Shown here: one piece after another, positions 1-8,417 of the stretch
Numbering within the stretch: position 1 is the stretch's first letter
Layout: each line of letters starts with the position of its first letter
Assembly: GCF_013618475.1 (NCBI RefSeq)
Contig: NZ_JABJVN010000006.1
Location: 124,001-188,000, forward strand
Source of the DNA: Saccharibacillus deserti
GTDB lineage: Bacteria; Bacillota; Bacilli; Paenibacillales; Paenibacillaceae
DNA length: 64,000 bases
Direction of reading: 5' to 3'
Notes under the pieces: model-generated
What the model saw: the letters and a program-made list of their open reading frames with translations, nothing else
Told to the model about the DNA's origin: nothing
Database searches by the model: none
Position numbers and translations under genes: made by a program

Positions 1-354
1 CGCCGGCTCGGGGAGGCGGGAGCGGCCGCGATCATGCCCGGCGGGGCCCCGATCGGGACGGGACTCGGGATCTTGAATCCCTACAATATCGGCTTGATTG
101 TCGAAGAGTCGGCGGTGCCGGTCATCGTCGACGCGGGGCTCGGCACGGCGAGCGATGCGGCGCTTGCGATGGAACTCGGCGCGGCGGCGATCCTGATGAA
201 CACGCCGGTCGCCAAAGCCCAGGACCCCGTCGGTATGGCCCGGGCGATGAGACTTGCGATCGAAGGCGGGCGGCTCGCCTATCTCTCGGGTCGGGTGCCC
301 AAGAAACGCTACGCTTCCGCCAGCAGCGGCTTTGAATCGCTGCTCGTCGACTGA
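1..354 (+). CDS. thiG: Thiazole synthase ThiG, C-terminal part
   Basis: This is the 3' part of the enzyme that builds the thiazole ring of thiamine from 1-deoxy-D-xylulose 5-phosphate, dehydroglycine and ThiS thiocarboxylate. The frame is open from base 1, so the gene starts outside the window and its catalytic lysine region is not visible. What is visible is the conserved ThiG C-terminal barrel: the phosphate-binding stretch [14 protein letters not shown], then [16 protein letters not shown], and the ending [20 protein letters not shown]. thiO follows 34 bases later on the same strand, which fits a thiamine operon. The family assignment is secure; only about 117 residues are present. Confidence 0.95.
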   Translation, partial: RRLGEAGAAAIMPGGAPIGTGLGILNPYNIGLIVEESAVPVIVDAGLGTASDAALAMELGAAAILMNTPVAKAQDPVGMARAMRLAIEGGRLAYLSGRVPKKRYASASSGFESLLVD

Positions 355-388
355 GCAGGCCGAGGCGCGAGAGGAGACGGGAGAGAAA

Positions 389-1654
389 ATGGGCGATTCA
401 TTTATTGTGCTTGGCGGAGGCATTGTCGGGCTGTCGTGTGCCCTTGAACTGAGATTGCGCGGAGCGGACGTCAGACTGCTGGAGTCCGGGGACTGCGGCG
501 GCCAGGCTTCGGGAGCGGCCGCCGGCATGCTGGCGCCGTATTCGGAAAATCCGGAAGCGCCGGACGAGTTTTTCCGGCTGTGCCGGGAAAGCCTGGAGCT
601 GTACCCGGATTGGCAGCGGCGGGTTCGGGAGCTGTCCGGCCTGGACTTCGAATACACGAACTGCGGCAGCCTGTATGCCGCTTATCACGAAGCGGATGTG
701 CAGGCGCTGGAGAACCGCCTGGATTGGCAGCGCAAGCACGGGTCGAGCGGCGAGATTCTGCGCGGCGCGGCTTTGTCGGCGGCCGAGCCAGGGCTTGCGC
801 GAAGCGCGGTGGCGGCGCTGCGGACGCCGCAGGAGAGCCATATCTACGCGCCGGACTTTGTCGAAGCGCTGAAGTCGGCCTGCCGGAAGGCCGGGGTGGA
901 CATCTGCGAACGGCTCGGGGAGCTTGAACCGACGCAGTGGGAACGCGGGGTTGAAGTCCGGGCGACGGGCCGCGAAGGCATCGAGCGACGGGCCGCGGAC
1001 ACCGGCCGGAGCCTGTCGGGCCGCGGAGAGCCCGAGCGGATCGGGCCGCAGGAGGCCGAAGCGGAAGGGGCGGTGCCGGGCAGCCTGACGGCCGCCGGCG
1101 GCCGGGTCTTTCGCGCGGACCGGCTGGTGGTCTGCACCGGAGCCTGGGCCGGAAGCCTGTCCGGCCGGTTGGGGCTGCGCCTGCCCGTGCAGCCGATCCG
1201 CGGGCAGATCTGCGCGTACGCATGGGGCGAAGACCGGGCGCCGGTGCGGCACATGGTCTTCTGCAGCCAGGGCTATCTGGTGCAGAAAGTGAACGGGACC
1301 CTGGTCTGCGGCGCGTCGGAAGACGTCGCGGGCTTCGATACGAGCGTGACGGAGCGCGGCATCTCGCGCCTGATGCGCTGGAACAAGCGCGTGCTGCCCG
1401 CGCTCGAACAGGCGCAGCCGTTTCACCGCTGGGCGGGACTGCGCCCGGCTACGCTTGACGGCCGCCCGCTGATCGGGCGGCTGGAACGCGCGGAGCGCGT
1501 GATCTTCGCGGCGGGCCATTACCGCAACGGCATTCTGCTCGGTCCCGTGACGGCGAAGCAGGTCGCGGACTGCGCGGAAGGCCGTCCGGCGCAGCCCTGG
1601 CAGCGCGCTTTTCGGCCGGAACGGTTCGGGGCAGCGGCTCCGAGCCCGCATTAA
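389..1654 (+). CDS. thiO: Glycine oxidase ThiO
   Basis: FAD-dependent oxidase that turns glycine into the imine (dehydroglycine) used by ThiG. The 421-residue protein opens with a Rossmann FAD motif (GGGIVGLSCALELRLRGA, ending in the acidic LLES) and has the DAO-family C-terminal signature WAGLRPATLDGRPLIG followed by AAGHYRNGILLGP. The start at 389 is preceded by GAGGAGACGGGAG; an upstream in-frame start at 254 would lie inside thiG and is rejected. Residues about 190-235 contain a charged, Arg/Glu/Gly-rich insertion (around GREGIERRAADTGRSLSGRG) that I do not recognise as a standard family element. A strong terminator follows, so this appears to be the last gene of the thiamine operon. Confidence 0.93.
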   Translation: MGDSFIVLGGGIVGLSCALELRLRGADVRLLESGDCGGQASGAAAGMLAPYSENPEAPDEFFRLCRESLELYPDWQRRVRELSGLDFEYTNCGSLYAAYHEADVQALENRLDWQRKHGSSGEILRGAALSAAEPGLARSAVAALRTPQESHIYAPDFVEALKSACRKAGVDICERLGELEPTQWERGVEVRATGREGIERRAADTGRSLSGRGEPERIGPQEAEAEGAVPGSLTAAGGRVFRADRLVVCTGAWAGSLSGRLGLRLPVQPIRGQICAYAWGEDRAPVRHMVFCSQGYLVQKVNGTLVCGASEDVAGFDTSVTERGISRLMRWNKRVLPALEQAQPFHRWAGLRPATLDGRPLIGRLERAERVIFAAGHYRNGILLGPVTAKQVADCAEGRPAQPWQRAFRPERFGAAAPSPH

Positions 1655-1668
1655 ACCGGCGCTTTGAG

Positions 1669-1709
1669 AGCGTGCTGACGGATCGTCATTCCGTTAGCAC
1701 GCTTTTTTT
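1669..1709 (+). terminator. Rho-independent terminator of the thi operon
   Basis: A 14-bp stem, AGCGTGCTGACGGA pairing with TCCGTTAGCACGCT (one G-T pair), has a 7-base loop and is followed by seven T residues. Confidence 0.9.
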
Positions 1710-2141
1710 GCGTTTTCCGTATTTTAACGGATCGCAGAGATCTTTAGCCGACGAAACACAGGGAAATCAGCGGAAAACGTCGCGACTTTACGTCTGACGG
1801 TCAGGTCGATCCGTTAGAATTTCCAAAAGGTGAAATCGGGCCTTTAAGCGTCGCCTCGATCCGTTAGAATCACGGAAGCCAAATGCAGACACGGTAGAAG
1901 CCAAGCTGGGACCGTGCAAAAACTTGCCGGAAGCTCCGTTTCCTTCGAGCCACGGAGTGCCGCAAATGTTTCCGGCTGCCGCAGCCCTTTGCGCTATCTT
2001 CTTTTGCGCGTAAAATAGGATCCATATTTACAGGCACGAGAAGGAGCGCTGTTTTGACCGGTAGGCTGTTCGCGTTTTTATTAATCGACGTGGGTTTGGA
2101 CGAATATGCCGCACGGTTTGAATAAAGGGGGAAATCATACG
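1710..2141. repeat. Intergenic region with CGATCCGTTAGAAT repeats
   Basis: No gene is visible in this 430-bp gap. The 15-mer TCGATCCGTTAGAAT occurs at 1806-1820 and again at 1856-1870, exactly 50 bp apart, and a near-perfect inverted copy (ATTTTAACGGATCG) is at 1721-1734. The final part must hold the promoter of the response-regulator gene at 2142. A related CGTTA-rich stretch appears at about 22140-22280, so this may be a dispersed intergenic repeat family. Confidence 0.6.
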
Positions 2142-2834
2142 ATGAAAGACGCCACCATCCTGATCGCCGACGACGAGAAAGAAATTGCCGATCTGGTCGC
2201 GCTGCATCTGGAGAAGGAAGGATACCGGACGCTGACGGCGCAGAACGGACGGGAAACCGTACGCCTGGTACAGTCGCAGAAGATCGATCTGGTTCTGTTG
2301 GATATCATGATGCCGGAGATGGACGGATACGAAGTGACGCGGCAGATCCGCGAGCAGCACCGGATGCCGATCATTTTTCTCAGTGCGAAGACTTCGGATC
2401 TGGATAAGATCACGGGGCTTGTGATCGGCGCGGACGATTACATGACCAAGCCGTTCAACCCGATGGAGCTGGTCGCCCGGGTCAACGCGCAGATTCGCCG
2501 ATCCACCGAGCTGAACGTGCCGGACAAACGCGGTTCCGTACTGGAAGCCGGCGGCCTGACGATCGATCCGGAGCGGCGCGAAGTGACCGTATACGGCCGC
2601 GCCGTCGAGCTAACGCCGAAAGAATTCGATATTTTGCATCTGCTCGCCGGCCATCCCAAGAAAGTGTTCAGCGCGGAAAATATTTTCGTCCACGTCTGGG
2701 GAGACGATTATTTCGAGAGCGGGAATACGGTGATGGTACATATCCGGACGCTGCGCCGCAAGCTTGGGGAAGATGTCGAGAAGAACAAATGGATCAAGAC
2801 GGTCTGGGGTGTCGGGTACGCATTCAATGGCTAG
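2142..2834 (+). CDS. OmpR-family response regulator, VanR-like
   Basis: DNA-binding response regulator of 230 residues. The receiver domain has the acidic pair DD at 10-11, the phospho-acceptor D54 in LVLLDIMMPEMDGY, and the conserved lysine in YMTKPFNPMELVAR. The C-terminal winged helix (about 130-230) ends in the usual IKTVWGVGYAF. The start at 2142 has AAAGGGGGAA at good spacing; an upstream in-frame ATG at 2106 has no comparable site. The stop overlaps the start of the downstream kinase gene by 8 bp, so the two are translationally coupled. VanY lies next in the same direction, so a role in cell-wall response is inferred; the inducing signal is unknown. Confidence 0.9.
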   Translation: MKDATILIADDEKEIADLVALHLEKEGYRTLTAQNGRETVRLVQSQKIDLVLLDIMMPEMDGYEVTRQIREQHRMPIIFLSAKTSDLDKITGLVIGADDYMTKPFNPMELVARVNAQIRRSTELNVPDKRGSVLEAGGLTIDPERREVTVYGRAVELTPKEFDILHLLAGHPKKVFSAENIFVHVWGDDYFESGNTVMVHIRTLRRKLGEDVEKNKWIKTVWGVGYAFNG

Positions 2835-3951
2835 GCTGACAGGCAGCTTCCGCTTCCGGATGATTCTGCTGCTGGGACTGAGCATGCTGCTGTCCGGCGG
2901 CGTGACGTATGCGATCTACAAAGGGCTGCAGATCTACTACGTGGAAAATGCGAAATTCGGCGACCCGCTGGCCCAATTCCGGCAGATGATCCGCGATTTC
3001 GGCGATTTGAACTTTTTCCTGATCTTCTTCGTGCCGCTGGCGATCCTGTTCTTTTTCTGGCTGACCAAACCGTATTCCCGCTACTTCCGCGAAATTTCGA
3101 TCGGGATTCACCGATTGGCGAACGGCGATTTCGAAGGGCGGGTAGAGATCGGGTCGGGGGACGAATTCGGCAGTATCGCGGCGGATATGAACGCGGCGGG
3201 CGAAAAGCTGCAAAAAGCGGTAGAGCGCGGCGATTTCGCCGAGAGCAGCAAGGACCAGCTTGTGCTCAACCTCGCCCACGATCTGAGAACCCCGCTGACG
3301 TCGGTGCTCGGGTACCTGGATTTTATTTTGCGGAACGAAGAATTGACCTCCGAGCAGGTGAAGCACTATATTACGATCGCTTTCACCAAGTCCCGGCGCC
3401 TGGAGAAGCTGATCGACGAACTGTTCGAGATTACGCGGATGAACTACGGCATGCTGACGCTTGACCTGCGCGAATTGGATCTGGGCGAGCTGCTGGTGCA
3501 GATGCACGAAGAGCTGTATCCGGTGCTTGAGCAGAATGGACTGACCGCCAGGCTTTCGATCGAACCGGATGTGCGTATTCACGGCGACGGCGAGCTGCTG
3601 GCACGGGTATTCGAGAATTTGCTGACCAATGCGGCCCGTTACGGCCGGGACGGCCGGTATATCGATATCGTCTGCGGCATTGAACAAGACGGGGCCGTCG
3701 TACGCGTGACCAATTACGGCGACTCCATCCCCCAGAATGAGCTGCCGCATTTGTTCGAGATGTTCTATACCGGCGACCGGGCGCGCGTTCAGAATCCGCA
3801 GGGCGGAAGCACGGGACTGGGCCTTTTTATCGCCAAAAATATCGTGGAACGCCATAAGGGACAGATCTCCGCGCAGAGCGATGCCGTACAAACGTCCTTC
3901 GCGGTACGGCTGCCGATCCAGGGCGACGAACGGTCGTCAACGCCGGGATAA
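2827..3951 (+). CDS. Sensor histidine kinase, VanS-like
   Basis: Membrane-bound partner of the preceding regulator, 374 residues. It has two transmembrane segments (about 10-30 and 58-78) around a short outer loop, a HAMP linker (IGIHRLANGDFEGRVEIGSGDEFG), the phospho-acceptor H151 in LNLAHDLRTPLTSVLGYLD, and a HATPase domain with N box (ENLLTNAARYG) and G box (GSTGLGLFIAKNIVERH). The small extracellular part is typical of VanS-type kinases. The start at 2827 lies inside the end of the regulator gene. Family and pairing are clear; the ligand is not. Confidence 0.9.
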   Translation: MARLTGSFRFRMILLLGLSMLLSGGVTYAIYKGLQIYYVENAKFGDPLAQFRQMIRDFGDLNFFLIFFVPLAILFFFWLTKPYSRYFREISIGIHRLANGDFEGRVEIGSGDEFGSIAADMNAAGEKLQKAVERGDFAESSKDQLVLNLAHDLRTPLTSVLGYLDFILRNEELTSEQVKHYITIAFTKSRRLEKLIDELFEITRMNYGMLTLDLRELDLGELLVQMHEELYPVLEQNGLTARLSIEPDVRIHGDGELLARVFENLLTNAARYGRDGRYIDIVCGIEQDGAVVRVTNYGDSIPQNELPHLFEMFYTGDRARVQNPQGGSTGLGLFIAKNIVERHKGQISAQSDAVQTSFAVRLPIQGDERSSTPG

Positions 3952-4049
3952 ACATTTGGAAATTTAAGAGAAACTTTAGATTTGCCGGTACCTTTTCTTA
4001 AACCGCCTCTCTTATGCTGGGTAGAGAAGAGAGACGGGAGGGGACGGAC

Positions 4050-4922
4050 ATGAAAAGATGGGGATGGACCACCGGCATCATCGCGCTGCTGCTCGTGCTG
4101 GCTGTACTTAAGCTGACCGAACAGCATCAGGCCTCGGACCGCGCCTACGATTCGGCGGACGGGCTGCTTCAGGAAACGGCGCTGCGCCATAGCGGCGAAA
4201 AGCTTCAATTCGAGGAGAACCGGCTGTACGAAGGAGATCTGCTGCTGGTCAACGGCGATTATCCGATTCATCCGCAGAGCGGGGTGCCCGATGTCGTGGA
4301 GCTGAGCGGCCAACCGGAATTGACGGGCGGGGCGGTGCTGCTGGACAACGGAATCCGGCTGTCGCGCAGCGTGGCATTGAAGTTCGCCGTCATGGTGGAA
4401 GCGGCTTCGCAGGAAGGCGTGAACCATTTTATGATCAGCAGCGCTTACCGCGATCAGGCGGAGCAGAGCCGTCTGTACAAGGAAAAAGGAGCGGATTACG
4501 CGCTTCCCGCCGGATCCAGCGAGCACAATCTGGGATTGGCGCTCGATATCGGCTCTACGCAGGGCAAAATGAGCGGGCAGGAAGAAGGCAAATGGCTGGA
4601 ACGCAATGCGGCGAAGTACGGATTCGTGCTGCGCTACCCGGCGGACAAAACGGAGGTGACGGGGATTTCGTTCGAACCGTGGCATTTTCGTTATGTGGGT
4701 CTGCCGCACAGCATTGCGATGGACCGGAACAATCTGGTGCTGGAAGAGTATCTGGAGCTGCTGGCGGAGAAAAAAGCGGTCTCTACCACGGTCGACGGAC
4801 GTACCTACGAAATCCTGCATTACGGACCGGATGAACTCTCGGAGATGCAGGTGCCAAAAGGGCGGGACTGCGTGCTGTCGGGCGACAACAAAGGCGGGCT
4901 GGTCGTAACGGTCTATCCGTAA
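4050..4922 (+). CDS. D-alanyl-D-alanine carboxypeptidase, VanY family
   Basis: Membrane-anchored zinc peptidase of 290 residues that would remove terminal D-Ala from peptidoglycan stem peptides outside the cell. An N-terminal hydrophobic segment (about 5-24) acts as signal anchor. The M15B zinc signature is intact: SSAYRDQAEQSRLYK, then SSEHNLGLALDI, and EPWHFRYVG with its histidine. The start at 4050 follows GGGAGGGGACG; the upstream ATG at 4014 lacks a site. It lies 98 bp after the vanS-like gene, with TTTAAGAG/CTTTAGAT half-sites in the gap (3963-3982) that could bind the regulator. No VanH/VanA/VanX gene is adjacent, so this is probably wall remodelling rather than a full glycopeptide resistance cassette. 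Confidence 0.88.
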   Translation: MKRWGWTTGIIALLLVLAVLKLTEQHQASDRAYDSADGLLQETALRHSGEKLQFEENRLYEGDLLLVNGDYPIHPQSGVPDVVELSGQPELTGGAVLLDNGIRLSRSVALKFAVMVEAASQEGVNHFMISSAYRDQAEQSRLYKEKGADYALPAGSSEHNLGLALDIGSTQGKMSGQEEGKWLERNAAKYGFVLRYPADKTEVTGISFEPWHFRYVGLPHSIAMDRNNLVLEEYLELLAEKKAVSTTVDGRTYEILHYGPDELSEMQVPKGRDCVLSGDNKGGLVVTVYP

Positions 4923-5005
4923 GCGGAACGGCGGAGCCCGGGGCATCAAAGAGTCGTGGACCCCGCTTCTGCGCCGCTCGTGCAGGCGAACGGCGCAGCT
5001 TCTAT

Positions 5006-5042
5006 AAAAAGCGGCTTTCCGGTTAACGGAAAGCCGCTTTTT
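5006..5042 (+). terminator. Terminator after the VanRSY-like module
   Basis: A perfect 16-bp stem, AAAAAGCGGCTTTCCG with CGGAAAGCCGCTTTTT, encloses a 5-base loop. It is symmetrical enough to work in both directions. Confidence 0.9.
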
Positions 5043-5308
5043 GGCGTCACAGAGCCGAAAGTCCGTGCTTTTTATTTTTGAAAATGCTTGTTGTACGCGT
5101 TCGGCCGATCGGTTAATCTGGAGCTGAATTCAGATGGAGGTGTTCCTTGTGACTTGTTCGGTGCGGCTGCGATAAATCCGGAAGACAACCGTGGGGACCT
5201 GTTCGATTCCGCTGCAAAAATCCGGAATGCCAGGTTTATTTGAATTTGTCCCGATCGCGCTTCTTCCGCTTTGAACCTACAAGTCTATCGATAAGGGAGA
5301 CCGACACG
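5043..5308 (+). promoter_or_regulatory. Leader region of the MFS gene with an imperfect direct repeat
   Basis: No gene is seen here. Two related ~35-bp segments beginning GACTTGTTCG (5151) and GACCTGTTCG (5196) lie 45 bp apart and both contain GCTGC followed by AATCCGGAA. They precede the efflux gene at 5309 and could be operator half-sites or leader elements; the function is not shown by sequence alone. Confidence 0.35.
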
Positions 5309-6538
5309 ATGCACAAAAAATGGCAGCGAGCCTTTATGATGATTTTTACCGGACAGCTGTTCTCGATTCTGACTTCTTCCATGGTGCAGTTCGCCGTTCT
5401 CTGGCATCTGACCGCGACCATCGGCTCGGCGTCCGTTCTGCTGCTTGCGGGCTTGGCGGCATTCCTGCCGCAGGCGCTGTTCGGCCTGTTCGTCGGCGTC
5501 TGGATCGACCGCTGGAACCGCAAGATTACCATGATTGCCGCCGACGGCGTCATTGCCCTGTTCAGTCTGCTGCTCGGCCTGTACTTCTATCTCGGCGATC
5601 CGGCGCTGCCGGTCGTGTTCTCGATTCTGGTGATCCGCTCCGCCGCGTCCGCTTTCCACGCACCCGCTTTTCAGGCGGCGATTCCGCTGATTGCGCCGGA
5701 AGACCAGCTTACCCGCGTAGCGGGCTGGCAGCAGATGGTGTTCTCCGTTTCGAGCATTCTGGGGCCCGCCCTGGGGATCGCCGTCTATTCCGCTTCTTCG
5801 CTCGGGGCCGTGCTGCTGCTCGATGTAGCCGGAGCGGTATTCGCCTGTGCCATGCTGATCCGCGTCAAGATTCCTCCGCAGCAGCGCGACTCCGCCGAAG
5901 CGGAATCGCCGTCTTTCCTGCGGGAGTTCCGAAGCGGCTGGCGGGCGTTCGTCACCGTCAAGCCGATCGTCCGCCTGACTGTGATTACGATCGTGTTCAG
6001 CATCGTCTTCACGCCGCTTGCGACGCTGTTTCCGCTGATGACGTTCCGGCATTTCGGGCTTGGCGGCTATGCCGCAAGCGTCGTGGAAGCCGCTTTCGGA
6101 ATCGGGATGATCGCCGGAGGAGCCGCACTGTCGTTCTTCGCCGGAAAAATAAGCGATACCGCGTTTGTGAGCCTCAGTCTGATCCTGATTGGCCTGACCT
6201 GCCTGCTCAGCGGGATTCTGCCGTCTGCCGCTTTTGCCGGTTTCGTCGCCTTGTCGTTCGTGATGGGCGGTGCGGCGCCGCTGTTCAACGGTCCTTACAT
6301 GGCGATGATCCAGAAAGCCTACCGCCCGGAACAGCTCGGCCGCGTCCTGTCGCTCGTCACCAGCCTGACCATGCTCTCTTCCCCGATCGGTCTGGCTGTC
6401 GCCGGTCCGGTTGTCGATATCTACGGTGTGCCGTTCTGGTTTCTCGGTTCCGGTATCGTGATCGTCGGCTTGGGCGCTTTGATTCGTCTTCAAGCCCGTA
6501 TGTTCAGAATTACCGAAGTTCCGGAAAAAAAGGCTTGA
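5309..6538 (+). CDS. MFS exporter, EntS/MefA-like
   Basis: Twelve-helix major facilitator protein of 409 residues in the MFS_3 (EntS, macrolide-efflux) group. It begins FTGQLFSILTSSMVQFAVLWHL, has the loop 2-3 motif FVGVWIDRWNRK, and a central region with the expected helix pattern. Such proteins export siderophores or hydrophobic drugs; the substrate here cannot be read from the sequence. The start at 5309 follows AAGGGAGA; the longer frame from 5240 adds an unlikely Arg/Phe-rich tail. No partner gene is adjacent apart from a GH43-like gene 88 bp downstream. Confidence 0.85.
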   Translation: MHKKWQRAFMMIFTGQLFSILTSSMVQFAVLWHLTATIGSASVLLLAGLAAFLPQALFGLFVGVWIDRWNRKITMIAADGVIALFSLLLGLYFYLGDPALPVVFSILVIRSAASAFHAPAFQAAIPLIAPEDQLTRVAGWQQMVFSVSSILGPALGIAVYSASSLGAVLLLDVAGAVFACAMLIRVKIPPQQRDSAEAESPSFLREFRSGWRAFVTVKPIVRLTVITIVFSIVFTPLATLFPLMTFRHFGLGGYAASVVEAAFGIGMIAGGAALSFFAGKISDTAFVSLSLILIGLTCLLSGILPSAAFAGFVALSFVMGGAAPLFNGPYMAMIQKAYRPEQLGRVLSLVTSLTMLSSPIGLAVAGPVVDIYGVPFWFLGSGIVIVGLGALIRLQARMFRITEVPEKKA

Positions 6539-6585
6539 ATGAGCGTCTGCCCCATACTTGCTTGGGATCAGACGGGGACTTATAG

Positions 6586-6629
6586 TGGAATCAGCATGTA
6601 ACCGCATTCAAAAAGGAGCTGATTCCATG
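6586..6629 (+). promoter_or_regulatory. Inverted repeat touching the start codon of the GH43-like gene
   Basis: TGGAATCAGC at 6586-6595 is perfectly complementary to GCTGATTCCA at 6618-6627. The second arm includes the last base of the Shine-Dalgarno sequence, the spacer and the A of the ATG at 6627. As RNA this hairpin would hide the translation start; as DNA it could be an operator. Confidence 0.55.
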
Positions 6630-7685
6630 TTCGTTCCCCCTTACAACGCCGCTTCCGATGTGCAAAATCCGCAAAAAGGACACCGCCTCGCCGATATGCC
6701 GGTCCATGATCCGTTCGTGTTCGCCGATTCCCGCAGCGGAACCTATTATTTGTACAGCGGAGCCGCGCCGCGGCTGAACGGGGTGGATCGCCATGGCGTA
6801 CTGGTCTACAAAAGTACCGATCTGGAAGAATGGGAAGGGCCGTATGGGGTATTCGCCGTTCCGGACGGCGTCTGGGCCGATCCGCAGCATGGCGCGTGGG
6901 CGCCGGAAGTGCACGAATACCGCGGCCGGTATTATCTGCTTGTCACGCTGCACAATGAAGGCCGGCCGCTTGAAGGCGATCCGGTCCAGGGTTATGCCAA
7001 GCATTGGCGGGGTACGGCTTCGGCCGTAAGCGACTCGCCGGAAGGTCCGTTCGAGCTGCTCCAAACGGACGGTCCGCTGATCGCTTCGGAGCGGATGACG
7101 CTGGACGGTACGCTGTATATCGATGAAGAAGGGGCGCCGTGGATGGTGTACTGCCACGAATGGGTTCAGACGCTGGACGGCACGGTCGAAGCGGTACGTC
7201 TGACGGAAGATTTGGCTTCGGCCGTCGGAGAATCGATTCTGCTGTTTAAAGGTTCTTCGGCTCCGTGGCTGAACCCGGATGCCGCGCAGGAAACGTCCGA
7301 CGATGATCTGCGCCGAGAGCCGCATAGCGATCCGACAGTGCAGCCGCACGGTTCCTCCGCTGCCGGCGAGCCCGACGTCTACGTCACCGACGGCTGCCAG
7401 CTCTACCGGACATCGGGCGGAAGTCTGGTTATGCTCTGGTCGAGCTATGAAGAAGGCAGCTATGTGCAGACGATCGCCCGTTCGACGAGCGGCCGTCTGG
7501 AAGGGCCCTGGGAGCAGCTTGAACCGCTGGTAGGGGAAGACAGCGGGCATGGCATGCTGTTTCGCACTTTCGACGGACGCCGGATGCTGATTCTGCATCG
7601 TCCGTTCAGCATGCCGGAATCGCGGGGGTATCTGTACGAAGTGGAAGACCGGGGAGACCACTTCCGGATCGTGGAGGCCTTCTAG
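6627..7685 (+). CDS. GH43-like glycoside hydrolase
   Basis: Intracellular (no signal peptide) five-bladed beta-propeller protein of 352 residues. Near the N terminus VHDPFVFAD carries the likely catalytic base Asp; WAPEVHEYRGRYYLLVT and the middle TLDGTLYIDEEGAPWMVYCHEW supply the pKa-modulating Asp and a candidate acid Glu. GH43 enzymes cleave arabinose or xylose linkages from plant polysaccharides. The start at 6627 follows AAAGGAG. Other plant-cell-wall enzymes in the window (GH53, GH3, GH94) support a glycan-degrading lifestyle. The exact substrate is unknown. Confidence 0.8.
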   Translation: MFVPPYNAASDVQNPQKGHRLADMPVHDPFVFADSRSGTYYLYSGAAPRLNGVDRHGVLVYKSTDLEEWEGPYGVFAVPDGVWADPQHGAWAPEVHEYRGRYYLLVTLHNEGRPLEGDPVQGYAKHWRGTASAVSDSPEGPFELLQTDGPLIASERMTLDGTLYIDEEGAPWMVYCHEWVQTLDGTVEAVRLTEDLASAVGESILLFKGSSAPWLNPDAAQETSDDDLRREPHSDPTVQPHGSSAAGEPDVYVTDGCQLYRTSGGSLVMLWSSYEEGSYVQTIARSTSGRLEGPWEQLEPLVGEDSGHGMLFRTFDGRRMLILHRPFSMPESRGYLYEVEDRGDHFRIVEAF

Positions 7686-7789
7686 TACCTTGTCAACACT
7701 AAAGGTAAGGTTACGCTCCCCTGAATCGCACCTAAAGCGTGTGCGTTTCAGGAAAACGTAAACCTCGGATGAAGAGTTGAAAGGGTACT
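7684..7789 (+). repeat. Structured dispersed repeat, copy 1
   Basis: A 106-bp element begins at the stop codon of the GH43-like gene. Its ends are complementary (AGTACCTTGTCAAC against GTTGAAAGGGTACT, 12 of 14 pairs). Inside are nested helices AGGTT/AACCT, CCTGAA/TTCAGG and CGCAC/GTGCG. About 61 of 70 core bases match copy 2 at 40125-40218. The outer stems differ in sequence but both pair, which is what a conserved RNA fold would show. Confidence 0.65.
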
Positions 7790-7876
7790 GGGCGAAGCGT
7801 CTTCACAGGAATCGCCAGTACCCGAAAAACGGCCGCAACCGGGCGGATTTCCGCCGGCTGTGGCCGTTTTTGTTCA
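7783..7876 (+). terminator. Alternative hairpin and terminator after repeat copy 1
   Basis: GGGTACTGG at 7783-7791 overlaps the 3' arm of the repeat and can instead pair with CCAGTACCC further on. A GC-rich stem (ACGGCC to GGCCGT) ending in TTTTTG follows at about 7836-7876. This gives a switch-like choice of pairings before termination. The same terminator could serve the convergent gene at 7908 in the other direction. Confidence 0.55.
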
Positions 7877-7907
7877 TAGAGTCCGAAAGCCCGGGAAGGC
7901 GCGTGCA

Positions 7908-8129
7908 TTATTTCCGGCGGCTTCTGCCCGGTTTGACGACAACCGCTTCGCTGCCCTGCGGCTGCGGCCGGCGTTCCACACGCAGCCATAGAATGCCGCT
8001 GACAAGCGAATACAAACCCACAAACAGAACAAAGATACCCGCAACGAGGTTATCCAGCATCAGGATTCCCGTGACAAACATAATGGCGGCGAGCAGGAAA
8101 CGGATCAGGGAACGCTTGTGCTTCATCAA
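7908..8129 (-). CDS. Small two-helix membrane protein
   Basis: A 73-residue protein with two hydrophobic segments (LIRFLLAAIMFVTGILML and LVAGIFVLFVGLYSLVSGILWL) and a basic C-terminal tail. The helices are Gly-rich and tightly packed, as in small YqhV/DUF-type membrane proteins, but I do not recognise the family. AAAGGAG lies upstream; the start is either TTG at 8129 or ATG at 8126. It points toward the GH43-like gene and stands alone. Confidence 0.65.
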   Translation of the reverse strand: MMKHKRSLIRFLLAAIMFVTGILMLDNLVAGIFVLFVGLYSLVSGILWLRVERRPQPQGSEAVVVKPGRSRRK

Positions 8130-8417
8130 AATCGATCAATCTCCTTTGAATTTAAACTGTTCCCTCTGCTACGCGAAAAAGCGGAAAGGGTTTCAAGAAA
8201 GCGGGCGGCGAAACAAATTGAGGCTTTGGGCGGCTTTGGCAAATGGTGTACAATGGAAGAAACCCAATTCGCCTCTTTTTTCGGGGGATATACGTTTAAG
8301 GAAATAGGAATTGAATGGATTTTGGTTTATAGTAAAAGTAGACAAGAAATAGACACAGAATAGTTCCGGAGTGGAGCCTTACTTTTTGCAAATATACGGG
8401 ATAAGGCAGGTTTTGTT
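8130..8417. promoter_or_regulatory. Divergent intergenic region upstream of mqo
   Basis: No convincing gene. A possible promoter for mqo has TACAAT near 8251 preceded by TTTGGC, and the last 100 bp are AT-rich. An overlapping 81-codon frame (8118-8363) has no ribosome binding site and covers the start region of the opposite gene, so I do not call it. Confidence 0.4.

Noticed and set aside
398-1651. 417-codon minus-strand frame opposite thiO
   Set aside because: It is the complement of a well-supported gene, Arg/Pro/Ala-rich, with no ribosome site or family motif.
3963-3982. The shared 17-bp motif upstream of vanY
   Set aside because: TTTAAGAG/CTTTAGAT is similar, but no -10 box lies 10 bp downstream, so it is more likely a site of the VanR-like regulator.
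8118-8363. 81-codon plus-strand frame before mqo
   Set aside because: No ribosome site, and it covers the start and upstream region of the supported minus-strand gene at 7908-8129.
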